From the NCBI RefSeq assembly GCF_009602435.1, contig NZ_VZDQ01000003.1:1-64000 (forward strand): a DNA stretch of 64,000 bases, in the 5' to 3' direction. This document shows, one piece after another, positions 35,890-46,981 of this stretch. Position 1 is the first letter of the stretch; each line of letters begins with the position of its first letter. The stretch comes from Sediminibacillus terrae (lineage in GTDB: Bacteria; Bacillota; Bacilli; Bacillales; Amphibacillaceae). Below the pieces are notes generated by a model, which was given only the letters and a program-made list of their open reading frames with translations, was not told where the DNA came from and ran no database searches. A program made the translations under genes and the position numbers.

Positions 35890-36528
35890 ATGGGCCGTGA
35901 ATTTATCGATTTATTTAATGAGTGGGCTGGTTCGTATGATGAAACCGTAACAGGTCATGATCCGCAGTATCGTGCTGTATTTGATAAATATGATACAATA
36001 CTTGAAGAAGTCACCAGGAATTCCCGGGGAAACGTTTTGGAATTTGGCGTAGGCACCGGAAACCTTTCCAAAAAGCTGATGGAAGCTGGTCATAAAGTGA
36101 TCGGCGTTGAACCTTCCCTGGCTATGCGGGAAGCGACTGCTAAAAAATTTCCGGACTTTCAAGTAGAAGATGGAGACTTTCTCACTTATCCACAACCGGA
36201 AATCCCGATAACGACCATAGTGAGCACCTATGCTTTCCATCATTTGACTGATGAAGAAAAAGGTCATGCAATCAAAGGGTTCAGTGAATTGCTTCCTGCG
36301 GGAGGCAAAATTGTATTCGCCGACACTGCTTACCAAAACGAAGAAACAAAGCGACAGATTCACCAACAGGCGAAACTTAACGGGTATGACGACTTATTAT
36401 ATGATTTAACAACCGAATATTACCCGATGCTCGATTTGCTGCAAACATTGTTTGAAGAGAACGGCTTTTATGTTACGTTTAAACAAATGAATCAATTTGT
36501 TTGGCTCATGATTGCCGAAAAGCAGTAA
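35890..36528 (+). CDS. yrrT: YrrT-like SAM-dependent methyltransferase
   Basis: A 212-residue class I methyltransferase highly similar to B. subtilis YrrT. Motif I (VLEFGVGTGNLS), motif II (GVEPS) and the STYAFHHLTDEEK segment are present. ATG 35890 gives the MGREF start of the family; a 4-codon frame (ATG 35886) overlaps it. It opens the operon that recycles S-adenosylmethionine by-products to cysteine. The methyl acceptor is unknown; it would create S-adenosylhomocysteine, the input of the pathway. Confidence 0.92.
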   Translation: MGREFIDLFNEWAGSYDETVTGHDPQYRAVFDKYDTILEEVTRNSRGNVLEFGVGTGNLSKKLMEAGHKVIGVEPSLAMREATAKKFPDFQVEDGDFLTYPQPEIPITTIVSTYAFHHLTDEEKGHAIKGFSELLPAGGKIVFADTAYQNEETKRQIHQQAKLNGYDDLLYDLTTEYYPMLDLLQTLFEENGFYVTFKQMNQFVWLMIAEKQ

Positions 36529-36549
36529 CATTAACAAAGGAGTGGAGAA

Positions 36550-37020
36550 ATGATGCCAGAAAAAATGAATGTGGAAAGCTTCAACCTAGACCATACGAAA
36601 GTAAAAGCACCTTATGTCCGCCTGGTCGGAGTGACTACCGGTCAAAGCGGTGATAAAGTTTATAAATATGATATCCGGTTCTGCCAGCCGAACAAAGCTC
36701 ACATGGAAATGCCGGGGCTGCATTCGATTGAGCATTTGATGGCTGAAAACATCCGCAACCATATCGATAATGTGCTTGACATCGGTCCAATGGGTTGTCA
36801 GACAGGCTTTTATCTAGCCATTCTCAATAATGACAGCTATGAAGACGTGTTGGATGCATTGGAAAAGACACTGCAGGATGTATTGGAGGCTACCGAAGTA
36901 CCTGCCTGCAACGAGGTGCAATGTGGCTGGGCGGCCAATCACAGCTTAGAAGGAGCCAAAAAAATTGCTGCTGACATGCTGGAGAAGAAAGACGAATGGC
37001 AGCACGTTTTCGCAGAGTAG
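36550..37020 (+). CDS. luxS: LuxS, S-ribosylhomocysteine lyase
   Basis: A 156-residue iron/zinc enzyme that splits S-ribosylhomocysteine to homocysteine and the AI-2 precursor DPD. Metal ligands are His58 and His62 of HSIEH (with Glu61) and Cys125 (VQCGW); Cys83 (MGCQTGF) is the catalytic Cys. ATG 36550 follows AAAGGAG. Its place between yrrT and mccA, where B. subtilis has mtnN, puts homocysteine release directly before cystathionine formation. Confidence 0.96.
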   Translation: MMPEKMNVESFNLDHTKVKAPYVRLVGVTTGQSGDKVYKYDIRFCQPNKAHMEMPGLHSIEHLMAENIRNHIDNVLDIGPMGCQTGFYLAILNNDSYEDVLDALEKTLQDVLEATEVPACNEVQCGWAANHSLEGAKKIAADMLEKKDEWQHVFAE

Positions 37021-37032
37021 GGGGAGGCCGAC

Positions 37033-39089
<2,057 letters not shown>

Positions 39090-39147
39090 TCAAGATACCA
39101 GAATCCCAGTCACAGTGCCGTTTACTGTGGTTGGGAGGCATGATGAA

Positions 39148-39393
39148 TAGTTAAGAAAGCTTGGCCAAAAGCATAGCGACCAACACAAAAACCGAACGAT
39201 TCTTCGTTCGGTTTTTGTTAGAAATAAGCAAACCATTCTAATCCTTCTCTAATGAATCGCGCTCCACTCCAATTCGAACCCCGCATCAAACAACAGCAAA
39301 AAAGAAGTTTATTGAATTCACCGAACGACTATGATTGACATTTGCAATTTGCTCGATTTTTGCTTTGTGGCCACGCTTTTTCCCCAGCCTCTG
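39148..39393. repeat. Interspersed hairpin elements, copies 7a and 7b
   Basis: Two units side by side. 7a (39148-39222) has GGCCAAAAGCATAGCGACC and the tight hairpin AAAAACCGAACGA/TCGTTCGGTTTTT. 7b (39255-39393) is more decayed (CACCGAACGACTATG ... GCTCGATTTTTGC). They fill most of the gap between mccB and the peptidase gene. Confidence 0.7.
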
Positions 39394-39492
39394 ATGTATA
39401 GGTAATGCTTCATAACCGGGACGGACTTTTTCTTTTCTTTTGCAAATTGTGCTAAAATAAAATCAGTTATGAAGCAAAGGATGTGGACCAAT

Positions 39493-40869
39493 ATGTCAAA
39501 TAAAGTGTTAGCTTATTTACAAGATAATCGGGAACGTTTGTTGGACAAGTTAAACGAGTTCCTCTCGATTCCAAGTATTAGCACGGACAGTGTACATAAA
39601 CCGGATGTGGCAGCGGCAGCTGATTTTGTATCGAATTACTTGTCGGAAATCGGCTTTACGAATGTAGAGGTGCAAGAAACGAAAGGGCATCCGCTTGTTT
39701 ACGGAGAATGGAGCGGGGCAGGAGACGATGCCCCGACAGCTTTGTTGTACGGCCATTATGATGTCCAGCCTGCAGACCCGTTGGAATTATGGGAAAGTGA
39801 ACCATTCAAGCCGGAAGTTCGAGATGGCAGACTTTATGCACGCGGAGCAAGCGATGATAAAGGACAAGTTTTCATGCATCTTGCCGTGTTTGAAGCTTAC
39901 ATGAAAACGGAAGGCTCCATGCCGGTCAATATCAAGGTCTGTATTGAAGGGGAGGAAGAGATCGGCAGCGAAAACCTTTATCAAGTGTTGGAAGATAAAA
40001 AAGAACAGTTTTCTGCCGACTTTGCGATCATCTCAGATTCGGGAATGGTGGACACCGGTCAGCCTACCGTATTATATGGGTTGAAAGGCTTCACCGGTTT
40101 GGAATTCACCGTGCATGGCCCAGCCAGTGACCTGCATTCTGGTATATACGGAGGGGTGGTCCGTAACCCTGCAATGGCTTTGGCTCACATGCTGGCATCA
40201 TTAAAGGATGAGCAGGAAGTCGTGCAAGTGGACGGATTCTACGATGGAGTGGAAGAGCTGACAGAGGAAGAACGTAAGCTGATTGCCGACGTACCGGGTG
40301 AAAACTACCAGCAGACGACTGGAGTGGAAAAAACGGTTTCGGAAAAAGGTTTTACCGCCAAAGAGCATATGATGGCAAGACCGACAATGGAAATCAACGG
40401 TATGTTCAGCGGTTATCAAGGCGAGGGGACAAAAACAATCATACCTTCTTCGGCTACCGCAAAACTGACCTGCCGACTGGTACCAGGAATGGATCCTGAC
40501 CAGATCCAGCAGCTCGTCATCGATCATCTGCATAAAAATCTGCCGGAGGGTGTGACGATGGATGTGAAGCCAGAACCGTTGTCAGCCAAAGCATACAAAG
40601 TAAATCCAGACCATCCACTGATTAAAATTGCAGGTGAATCGTTGCAAAAGGCTTTCGGAAAAGAAGCTGTTTACGCACGTCTTGGCGGATCCATTCCAGT
40701 TGTAGAATCAATAGATTCGATTTTCCATATGCCGGTGGTCCTCCTTGGGTTCGGGACCCCGGAAGATCGGTTGCACTCCCCGAACGAAAGTTTCCCATTG
40801 GAAAGCTTCGACAAAGGAATGGAGACACTCGTTTACTACTGGAATGAAGTGAAAAACACATCACTGTAA
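39493..40869 (+). CDS. M20-family dipeptidase/deacylase
   Basis: A 458-residue zinc metallopeptidase of the ArgE/DapE/carnosinase clan. Metal and catalytic residues show in LYGHYDVQPAD (His and Asp), ARGASDDKG (Asp), EGEEEIGS (catalytic and ligand Glu) and the late RLHSPNE His. A dimerisation (lid) domain lies between about residues 185 and 310. ATG 39493 is preferred over 39469 because AAAGGA sits about 10 bases before it. Probable role is cleaving dipeptides or N-acyl amino acids in the cytoplasm. Confidence 0.9.
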   Translation: MSNKVLAYLQDNRERLLDKLNEFLSIPSISTDSVHKPDVAAAADFVSNYLSEIGFTNVEVQETKGHPLVYGEWSGAGDDAPTALLYGHYDVQPADPLELWESEPFKPEVRDGRLYARGASDDKGQVFMHLAVFEAYMKTEGSMPVNIKVCIEGEEEIGSENLYQVLEDKKEQFSADFAIISDSGMVDTGQPTVLYGLKGFTGLEFTVHGPASDLHSGIYGGVVRNPAMALAHMLASLKDEQEVVQVDGFYDGVEELTEEERKLIADVPGENYQQTTGVEKTVSEKGFTAKEHMMARPTMEINGMFSGYQGEGTKTIIPSSATAKLTCRLVPGMDPDQIQQLVIDHLHKNLPEGVTMDVKPEPLSAKAYKVNPDHPLIKIAGESLQKAFGKEAVYARLGGSIPVVESIDSIFHMPVVLLGFGTPEDRLHSPNESFPLESFDKGMETLVYYWNEVKNTSL

Positions 40870-40873
40870 ACGA

Positions 40874-41115
40874 AACAGACAGTGACAAAAGCATTGTGAC
40901 CAACGTAAAAGCCGGGCGATTTCGTTCGGCTTTTTGATTTTAAAAAAAGTAAACGGTTCTATCCTTCACTTTTAAATAAAGCTACGTTCCACTCCGACAA
41001 AGTACTTCGCTTTCCGCGGGCACGGCTTCAGCTAAATAGGCAAAGAGAAGAGCCTAGCCAAATGGATTTTCAACTCACGCTCCTCCCGCTGGAGTCGGTG
41101 CACCTTGCCGGTTTG
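40874..41115. repeat. Interspersed hairpin element, copy 8, with GC-rich module
   Basis: Hairpin AAAAGCCGGGCGAT with TCGTTCGGCTTTTT (40907-40936), then the GC-rich module CTTCGCTTTCCGCGGGCACG ... CTTCAGCTA ... CCTCCCGCTGGAGTC at 40981-41110. Confidence 0.75.
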
Positions 41116-41267
41116 GATGCAGATTGTTTCCTTCTGACGTGATTTCCGTTCTGCCTACTGCCGTTACGAAAAGCCTGTATAGTTGTGAAGGTTTATTGAA
41201 ACTCTTCGTAAAATTAATGCGGGAAGAGAGACAACGGTTATAATGAAGGGAAGGAGGAGGAGAAGGA

Positions 41268-41735
41268 TTGAAGAAACTATCCATATATGTTTTCACAATG
41301 CTGATAGCCATGCTTGCATTAGTTGCATGCAGCAGTCAGAAAGCAGAAGAAGAGCTAGCTCCTAACCAGGAACTGACGGCAGGTATCACCCACCTTCCAC
41401 AGTTTTTAGAAAATGCGTCGGAAGACTTACAGAAGGTATATCAATCAGCGGCAGAGCACCAAGAGCTCCTTGAACAAATCCCTTGTTATTGCGGATGCGG
41501 CGATGCTTCTGTCGGTCATCAAGACAACTATGATTGCTTTGTTCATGAGGTGAAAGATGACGGAAGGGTTGTCTGGGATACGCATGGAATCGGCTGTCAG
41601 GTATGCATCGATACAGCAGTATATTCAATCAGTGAATACAGGAAAGGAACCGATATCTCAGCCATCCGTAAAGCGATTGACAACACCTATCAAGACTTGG
41701 ATTACCCAGAACCGACCCCGACTCCGGATGTTTGA
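41268..41735 (+). CDS. PCYCGC-motif lipoprotein
   Basis: A 155-residue lipoprotein of the PCYCGC family. TTG 41268 follows GGAGGAGGAG. After a signal peptide with lipobox LVAC comes the signature Pro-Cys-Tyr-Cys-Gly-Cys-Gly (about residue 72), then GHQDNYDCFV and, later, GCQVCID. The clustered Cys/His pattern suggests metal or haem binding outside the membrane. No function has been shown for the family as far as I know. Solitary gene between repeat elements. Confidence 0.88.
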   Translation: MKKLSIYVFTMLIAMLALVACSSQKAEEELAPNQELTAGITHLPQFLENASEDLQKVYQSAAEHQELLEQIPCYCGCGDASVGHQDNYDCFVHEVKDDGRVVWDTHGIGCQVCIDTAVYSISEYRKGTDISAIRKAIDNTYQDLDYPEPTPTPDV

Positions 41736-41762
41736 AATATTTATAAAAACGGTAATCAAAAA

Positions 41763-42058
41763 CAGACTGGGACATAAGGATCATGACTAAAATAAAAGCC
41801 GAACGTTTCTGCATCTCGTTCGGCTTTTATCGGTTTTCTCATAACTCATTTTAGCAAATAGCCAACCGCTTTTGCTTTCTGAGGAAGTGGAAGCCGTAAC
41901 CGTGGAATGGATAGTATCTTGCCGTAGCGATGCGAAGCACGCATCAAACAACAGGATAAAAGACAACATACAAATAAAACCGAGCGAATTTAATTAGCTT
42001 TAGAATTCGTTCGGTTTTGCTTTGGCGGTCATGCTTTTGCTCGGCCGCTTTTTCTGAT
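41763..42058. repeat. Interspersed hairpin elements, copies 9a and 9b
   Basis: Between convergent genes. 9a (41763-41835): GACTGGGACATAAGGATCAT and hairpin AAAGCCGAACG/CGTTCGGCTTT. 9b (about 41887-42058): CCGTAGCGATGCGAAGCACG, hairpin AAAACCGAGCGAATT/AATTCGTTCGGTTTT and right arm TCATGCTTTTGCTCGGCC. Confidence 0.75.
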
Positions 42059-42076
42059 GCTGATTTCAAAAGCATT

Positions 42077-43387
42077 TCAATCGGGGATAAGCACACCGTC
42101 AGGATCGACCAAACCTGCAAAAGACCACGTCTTGCCGTTATCATCAGAAGAAAACTTCGCCAGTACGTTGCCGCCGAGGAAGTCGCCTTGCGGACCTTGA
42201 TTGACTAACAATGTACCTTTCTCACCTTCGAATACAGGAATCTCCGCTTGGGTGAAATAGCCTTGATATTCTTCTGGTATCGGAATTTCCACCCGTTCCC
42301 AATTTTCCCCGCCATCACTCGTCCTGTATAAATTCGGTTCAGGTGGATTGGCTTCTGTCCGATATTCACCGAACGAGATAAATCCCAGCTTGTTATCAAC
42401 AAATCCGCCGTCCGTCACCAAAGCATGGGTGTATTCTACGGAACCTGTCTGATACCATGACTGACCACCATCATATGTTTTCCATATAAAATGCGCTTCG
42501 CTGCTCATCGTCTTATCTCCAGTTACGATGAGGTAGCCATCCTGCCCGGAGGTAAAGCCGAGAAGGGTGAGACGTAAAACGGGCAGCTTGTCGGATACCA
42601 GCACTTCTTCCCAAGTCTTTCCTTTATCATTGCTTATAAGTAAGCTCAAATCTCTTTGTCCTCCAAGTACAAATGCTGTTACCTCGGGTGTGATGACATA
42701 ACTCCCTTCCCTCAAAGACGAGTCTGCGGCACGGTCACTGCTAAATAGTTCTTCCGACGCAACAGGTACTGTCTGCCAGTCTTCTCCATTATTATACGTG
42801 ATTTCCAAAGAGCTGCCGCTCACTCGGTAAGCGGTTTTATCAGTGGAGTCTTCTATTCCCAGATTTTTTTGATAGTCTTCCAGCGTTTCAACGGGCGGGA
42901 GACCGATCTGGGTATCATCTGATTTCTCGATGGACGTTATGCTGTATTTTAAACCGTCCTTTTTCTCAATTCCGAGCTTCCAAACTAGATTGGAAACCAC
43001 TCCATTTTCATTCGGCTCGCCCCAGCTGTTATCTGTTTTTTTCGCACCTTCAGGTAACTGGACCTGGAATATTATCGCTACAACGAATGAATTTTCGTCA
43101 CCTGATATTTTGGTGAATCTAGTGAAGCTAGCATTAGCGACTGTGCCATCACTTTTCAATTGCTGCATGAAATCGAACCAAAGCCGGTAGGCAATGGTTT
43201 CTGCTTTGTTATCGCGCTCCTCTACTTGTACCGTGTAAGGAAGTTCGCCGTTTATGTCTGTTTTTGTTTCTTGTTTTTCTGGTACTTGCTCAACCTGTTC
43301 TTCATCTTGGTTTCGTATTTGGACCACAACCGCAATAACAAGTAACACGAATATAAAAAGTATGAGCATCCATTTTGCATTTTTCAT
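42077..43387 (-). CDS. Membrane-anchored Asp-box (BNR) repeat protein
   Basis: A 436-residue protein with one N-terminal membrane anchor (residues about 5-25) and a large outer domain. At least five Asp-box motifs are visible (SNDKGKTW, TYDGGQSW, TSDGGENW, SDDNGKTW, TYNNGEDW), the turn that marks blades of sialidase-type beta-propellers. No sialidase catalytic residues stand out, so a binding or scaffold role fits better than an enzyme. ATG 43387 is chosen for its AAGGA ribosome site. Confidence 0.82.
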   Translation of the reverse strand: MKNAKWMLILFIFVLLVIAVVVQIRNQDEEQVEQVPEKQETKTDINGELPYTVQVEERDNKAETIAYRLWFDFMQQLKSDGTVANASFTRFTKISGDENSFVVAIIFQVQLPEGAKKTDNSWGEPNENGVVSNLVWKLGIEKKDGLKYSITSIEKSDDTQIGLPPVETLEDYQKNLGIEDSTDKTAYRVSGSSLEITYNNGEDWQTVPVASEELFSSDRAADSSLREGSYVITPEVTAFVLGGQRDLSLLISNDKGKTWEEVLVSDKLPVLRLTLLGFTSGQDGYLIVTGDKTMSSEAHFIWKTYDGGQSWYQTGSVEYTHALVTDGGFVDNKLGFISFGEYRTEANPPEPNLYRTSDGGENWERVEIPIPEEYQGYFTQAEIPVFEGEKGTLLVNQGPQGDFLGGNVLAKFSSDDNGKTWSFAGLVDPDGVLIPD

Positions 43388-43644
43388 CCTGGTCATCCTT
43401 CATTCTTTGTATTGAAAATCTTTCTTACCCACCTCCTAGGGGATAGGGAAACAGTAAAGTTTGACAAGCAAAGACATATAGAGTTTAACATAAATATCCA
43501 ATCATCAAGTGATATTTTTCGAAATGAAAAGAGGCAGGAAGAAAAATTGCACAATAGCTCAATCCAGTGTTCTTCTTTTCCCTTCATCATTGATTATCGT
43601 CGTACATATATTGAGATAACATCACCATAAAGGGGAGATCATTG

Positions 43645-45054
43645 TTGAAACAAGCGGACCAAAACTCGCTGGAAAGAGCAATTGATGAGATAACGGAAAT
43701 TGCCGAAGGATTTGGCCTCGATTTTTATCCAATGCGTTATGAAATTTGTCCGGCGGAAGTGATCTATACATTTGGCGCCTACGGAATGCCGACGAGATTT
43801 TCCCATTGGAGCTTTGGCAAGCAGTTTCACAAAATGAAGCTTCAATATGATTTAGGCTTGAGTAAAATCTATGAGCTTGTCATCAACTCGAATCCCTGTT
43901 ATGCTTTTCTGCTCAATTCCAATAGTCTGATTCAAAATAAATTGATTGTCGCACACGTTCTCGCTCATTGCGACTTCTTTAAAAACAATGTACGTTTCCA
44001 AAATACCAACAGAGATATGGTCGAAAGCATGTCAGCTACAGCCGAGCGGATTGCAGCTTATGAAAAAGAACATGGACAGGAGGAAGTGGAGGCGTTCCTC
44101 GATGCGGTACTTGCCATTCAAGAACACATTGATCCCAGGCTGATCAAACCAAAACTCGATTGGGATAAGGATGAACCGGAGGAAGAGTTGCCGGATAAAA
44201 CAACTCCATACGATGACTTGTGGAGCTTGGATGATAAATCGCAGAAGAATGATCGACCGAAGAAAAAAAAGGCATTCCCTCCGAAACCGGAAAAGGACTT
44301 GCTTTTGTTCATAGAAGAATACAGCCGTACACTGGAAGACTGGCAACGAGATATCCTGACGATGATGCGGGAAGAAATGCTTTATTTTTGGCCACAACTG
44401 GAAACGAAAATCATGAACGAAGGTTGGGCATCCTACTGGCATCAGCGTATTTTGAGGGAAATGGACCTGACCAGCGATGAATCGCTCGAATTTGCAAAAT
44501 TGAATGCCGGAGTTGTCCAGCCGTCAAAAACACAAATAAATCCATATTATTTAGGGGTGAAAATGTTTGAGGATATTGAGGAGCGCTTTAATCATCCAAG
44601 TGAGGAAATGACCAGGTGGGGAGCAGAACCGGGGAAAGGTCGGGAAAAAATATTTGAAGTCAGGGAAATCGAATCGGATATATCATTCCTCCGCAACTAT
44701 ATGACTAAGGAGTTCGTTCATCGGGAAGATATGTATTTGTTTCAAAAACAAGGCCACGAATACAAGATTACCGATAAAGACTGGGAAGCAGTCAGAGATC
44801 AGTTGATCACCATGCGGGTGAATGGCGGATTTCCTTACATTACCGTACAGAATGGCGATTACTTGCGAAACAGTGAGCTCTATTTAAAGCATCATTATGA
44901 GGGAGTGGAACTCGATCTGACTTATTTAGAGCGGACGCTGCCATACATCTATAAGCTTTGGGGAAGGAACGTACACATGGAAACAGTAGTTGAAGACAAA
45001 GCGGCCTTGTTCAGCTACGAAGGCAACAAAGTATATAAAAAGTATCTGACATGA
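43645..45054 (+). CDS. spoVR: SpoVR-family stage V sporulation protein
   Basis: A 469-residue SpoVR protein, involved in spore cortex formation in B. subtilis. The start is one of two adjacent TTG codons; 43645 is better spaced from AGGGGAG. The N-terminal half is nearly identical in motif to known SpoVR ([41 protein letters not shown]), including a His/Glu/Cys set that could bind metal. A Lys/Pro-rich linker (about 190-225) separates the halves; [10 protein letters not shown] marks the second. A weak sigma-E-like CATATATT lies at 43604-43611. Confidence 0.93.
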   Translation: MKQADQNSLERAIDEITEIAEGFGLDFYPMRYEICPAEVIYTFGAYGMPTRFSHWSFGKQFHKMKLQYDLGLSKIYELVINSNPCYAFLLNSNSLIQNKLIVAHVLAHCDFFKNNVRFQNTNRDMVESMSATAERIAAYEKEHGQEEVEAFLDAVLAIQEHIDPRLIKPKLDWDKDEPEEELPDKTTPYDDLWSLDDKSQKNDRPKKKKAFPPKPEKDLLLFIEEYSRTLEDWQRDILTMMREEMLYFWPQLETKIMNEGWASYWHQRILREMDLTSDESLEFAKLNAGVVQPSKTQINPYYLGVKMFEDIEERFNHPSEEMTRWGAEPGKGREKIFEVREIESDISFLRNYMTKEFVHREDMYLFQKQGHEYKITDKDWEAVRDQLITMRVNGGFPYITVQNGDYLRNSELYLKHHYEGVELDLTYLERTLPYIYKLWGRNVHMETVVEDKAALFSYEGNKVYKKYLT

Positions 45055-45636
45055 AAAGGGGCAAGGACAAAATCGCGACCAAAATAGAAACCGAACGATC
45101 CCACGATTCGTTTGGTTTCTTGTTAGAAAAAAGCAAACCACTTCTATCCTTCTCTTATGTCGAGCTCCACTCCGGCAAGGAACTTCGCTTTCCGCGGGCA
45201 CGGCTTCAGCTAACTTGGCAAAGCGCTTTGCCAAGTGGATCTTCAGCTCGCGCTCATCCCGCAGGAGTCTGCGCATCTTGACTCCGTTGCATGAAGAGGA
45301 TTTCTCCTCTAGGGTATTTGTGTCTTGCTTAGTTAGTTGCCATAACGGGTGAAAAGCTAAGTCGCATGGAAACTAGGGGCACCTTTCTTTTTATGCTATT
45401 GGTTCGCGCCCTTCAATTTCTGAAGCATTAAGGACCCTTCTCATGCTGGTTTTTCTTGGTCACTGTTTAGGGATTGCACAGTATCTTGCCGTAGCGATAT
45501 GAATCATGCATCAAATAACGGGATAAAAGGGAGTTTATTGAAGGCACAATTAAAAACCGAACGAATATGATTGACATTCGAATCCGCTCGGTTTTTGGCA
45601 TTGGTGTCTATGCTTATGCTTTTGTTTCGGCCGCTT
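45054..45636. repeat. Interspersed hairpin elements, copies 10a and 10b, with GC-rich module
   Basis: The fullest copy, between convergent spoVR and azoR. 10a hairpin GAAACCGAACGATCC/GATTCGTTTGGTTTC at 45089-45120. GC-rich module at 45159-45290, containing the palindrome TTGGCAAAGCGCTTTGCCAA. 10b hairpin AAAAACCGAACGAATATG/CGAATCCGCTCGGTTTTT at 45551-45597 with right arm ATGCTTTTGTTTCGGCCGC. Between modules (45300-45480) I see no gene. Confidence 0.8.
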
Positions 45637-45647
45637 TCTATACAGGT

Positions 45648-46283
45648 TTAAAAAGTACGGGCCAGTTCTTTTGCACGGGCAATACCATCAGCTTTGATTG
45701 CGTCTGCTTTCTCTGGCATTGCTGCATGCCCTTCGATAAACAATCCTTCAAAGGAAGGGACACCGAAGAAATCCATGATAATGCTCAAATAACGGTGGCC
45801 CATTTCCAACTCGGCCGCCGGTCCTTCAGAATAGATGCCGCCGCGGGCCTGGATATGCAATGCTTTTTTGTCCGTCAAAAGACCGATTGGCCCTTCTTCT
45901 GTATATTTGAACGCTTTTCCTGCAACCGCCACGGAATCAATGTAGGCCTTCATCAAAGGCGGGAAAGAGAAATTCCAGAACGGTGTCACGAAAATGTACT
46001 TATCAGCTTGGATGAATTGTTCGCTCAATTCCGAAAGACGTCCGACTTTGGCTTGCTCCTCCTTCGAAAGCTCCTCAAATCCTTTCCCTGAACGGAGTTT
46101 CCCCCAGCCTTGAAAAACATCGGCATCAATATAAGGGATATGTTCTTTATATAAATCAATAGTGACAATTTCGTCCTCCGGATTTTCCTGCTGATATGTT
46201 TCGATGAATGCCCTGGCAGCAGCCATACTGAACGATTGTGTTTCATCGTGGGGATGGGCTGTGATGTATAAAACCTGTGTCAT
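45648..46283 (-). CDS. azoR: FMN-dependent NADH-azoreductase
   Basis: A 211-residue flavodoxin-fold enzyme that reduces azo dyes and quinones with NADH, a quinone detoxification role in Bacillus. ATG 46283 follows AGAAAGGTG; the 19-codon extension is rejected. FMN phosphate site SPRP-type region reads [27 protein letters not shown] and the [11 protein letters not shown] loop are typical. A long inverted repeat upstream may bind a thiol- or quinone-sensing repressor. Confidence 0.92.
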   Translation of the reverse strand: MTQVLYITAHPHDETQSFSMAAARAFIETYQQENPEDEIVTIDLYKEHIPYIDADVFQGWGKLRSGKGFEELSKEEQAKVGRLSELSEQFIQADKYIFVTPFWNFSFPPLMKAYIDSVAVAGKAFKYTEEGPIGLLTDKKALHIQARGGIYSEGPAAELEMGHRYLSIIMDFFGVPSFEGLFIEGHAAMPEKADAIKADGIARAKELARTF

Positions 46284-46349
46284 TGAACTCACCTTTCTGT
46301 TTTGAATAGGATTAGTGTGATATTTAGCAAGTAAAAACATACATGGTTA

Positions 46350-46383
46350 TTACCTTGAATTAAAGATAAACAATCCAAGGTAA
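46350..46383 (-). promoter_or_regulatory. Inverted repeat upstream of azoR
   Basis: TTACCTTG (46350-46357) and CAAGGTAA (46376-46383) form an 8-bp inverted repeat with 18 bases between; CATGGT occurs just outside each arm. It lies 67-100 bases before the azoR start. A regulator site is likely; the protein is unknown. Confidence 0.45.
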
Positions 46384-46414
46384 CATGGTAATGCATTGTC
46401 GTTTTGTCTGTCAA

Positions 46415-46450
46415 TTGAAAAGGACCAGCCGATTCAACGGCTGGTCCTTG
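46415..46450 (-). terminator. Terminator of the 45-codon gene
   Basis: AAGGACCAGCCG and CGGCTGGTCCTT form a 12-bp stem with a 6-base loop; the T run is on the minus strand. Confidence 0.85.
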
Positions 46451-46456
46451 GCATTA

Positions 46457-46594
46457 TTATTTCCCTACATACGGATTCCCGCTTATGTTTTTTCTTGCTT
46501 CATCCGATATTTTGAAAGGTTCCGGTTTCGTCGCTTTATCCAGCGTGACTGGTGGAGTTCCGCTGCCGTCGTAATGCAAAGGCTTTTGTTCCAT
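46457..46594 (-). CDS. Unlisted 45-residue protein
   Basis: ATG 46594 to TAA 46457. It has a textbook ribosome site (AAAAGGAGG, 7 bases), a TATAAT box at 46625-46620 about 25 bases ahead of it and its own strong terminator directly after the stop. The peptide starts MEQKPLHYDGSG and ends ISGNPYVGK; it is hydrophilic, has no Cys and no membrane segment. I do not recognise it. The full set of signals makes a real, highly expressed small gene likely. Confidence 0.75.
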   Translation of the reverse strand: MEQKPLHYDGSGTPPVTLDKATKPEPFKISDEARKNISGNPYVGK

Positions 46595-46625
46595 GAAAAA
46601 ACCTCCTTTTAGTAGTTCTATTATA

Positions 46626-46981
46626 TCAGAAAACGGTTACAATATGGTCCTTTTTATTTTACCCTAAGTCCCTTTTTCCATACTTTGTTGCTTTTTGGAT
46701 CAAAATGCTTTGTGATAAGCTGGCTTGTTAAGGGAGTTGGTGCGGGGCTGCAGAACATTGTACGCAATTAAGTAATGATTGCTTCGGAAAATTCGTTCAT
46801 GACTTTTAGGAGAAAAGACCCCTTCTATTGGAGACCAGCTTTCATCAGAAGGTAAGCTGGAAACAAGGCGCATCCTTATAAATATTGCCAATAGTTATGA
46901 TAAACTTGGAAACAAGTGAATGTGTCGGAAGATGGAAGGAAAAAATAAATTATCAATGTTTTTTAAAAGGGGTAGAGAAAT
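46626..46981. other. Gap without a gene
   Basis: About 350 bases between the small gene and the STAS gene. No open frame with a ribosome site, no repeat element. AAAAGGGG at 46968 is the ribosome site of the next gene. Confidence 0.4.

Noticed and set aside
41887-41960. Insertion sequence remnants near repeat elements
   Set aside because: No transposase fragment or flanking duplication could be found; the sequences are parts of the hairpin element family.
45567-46091. A 174-codon plus-strand frame antisense to azoR
   Set aside because: azoR is a clear flavodoxin-fold enzyme in the other strand; the antisense frame is Cys/Phe-rich with no start signal.
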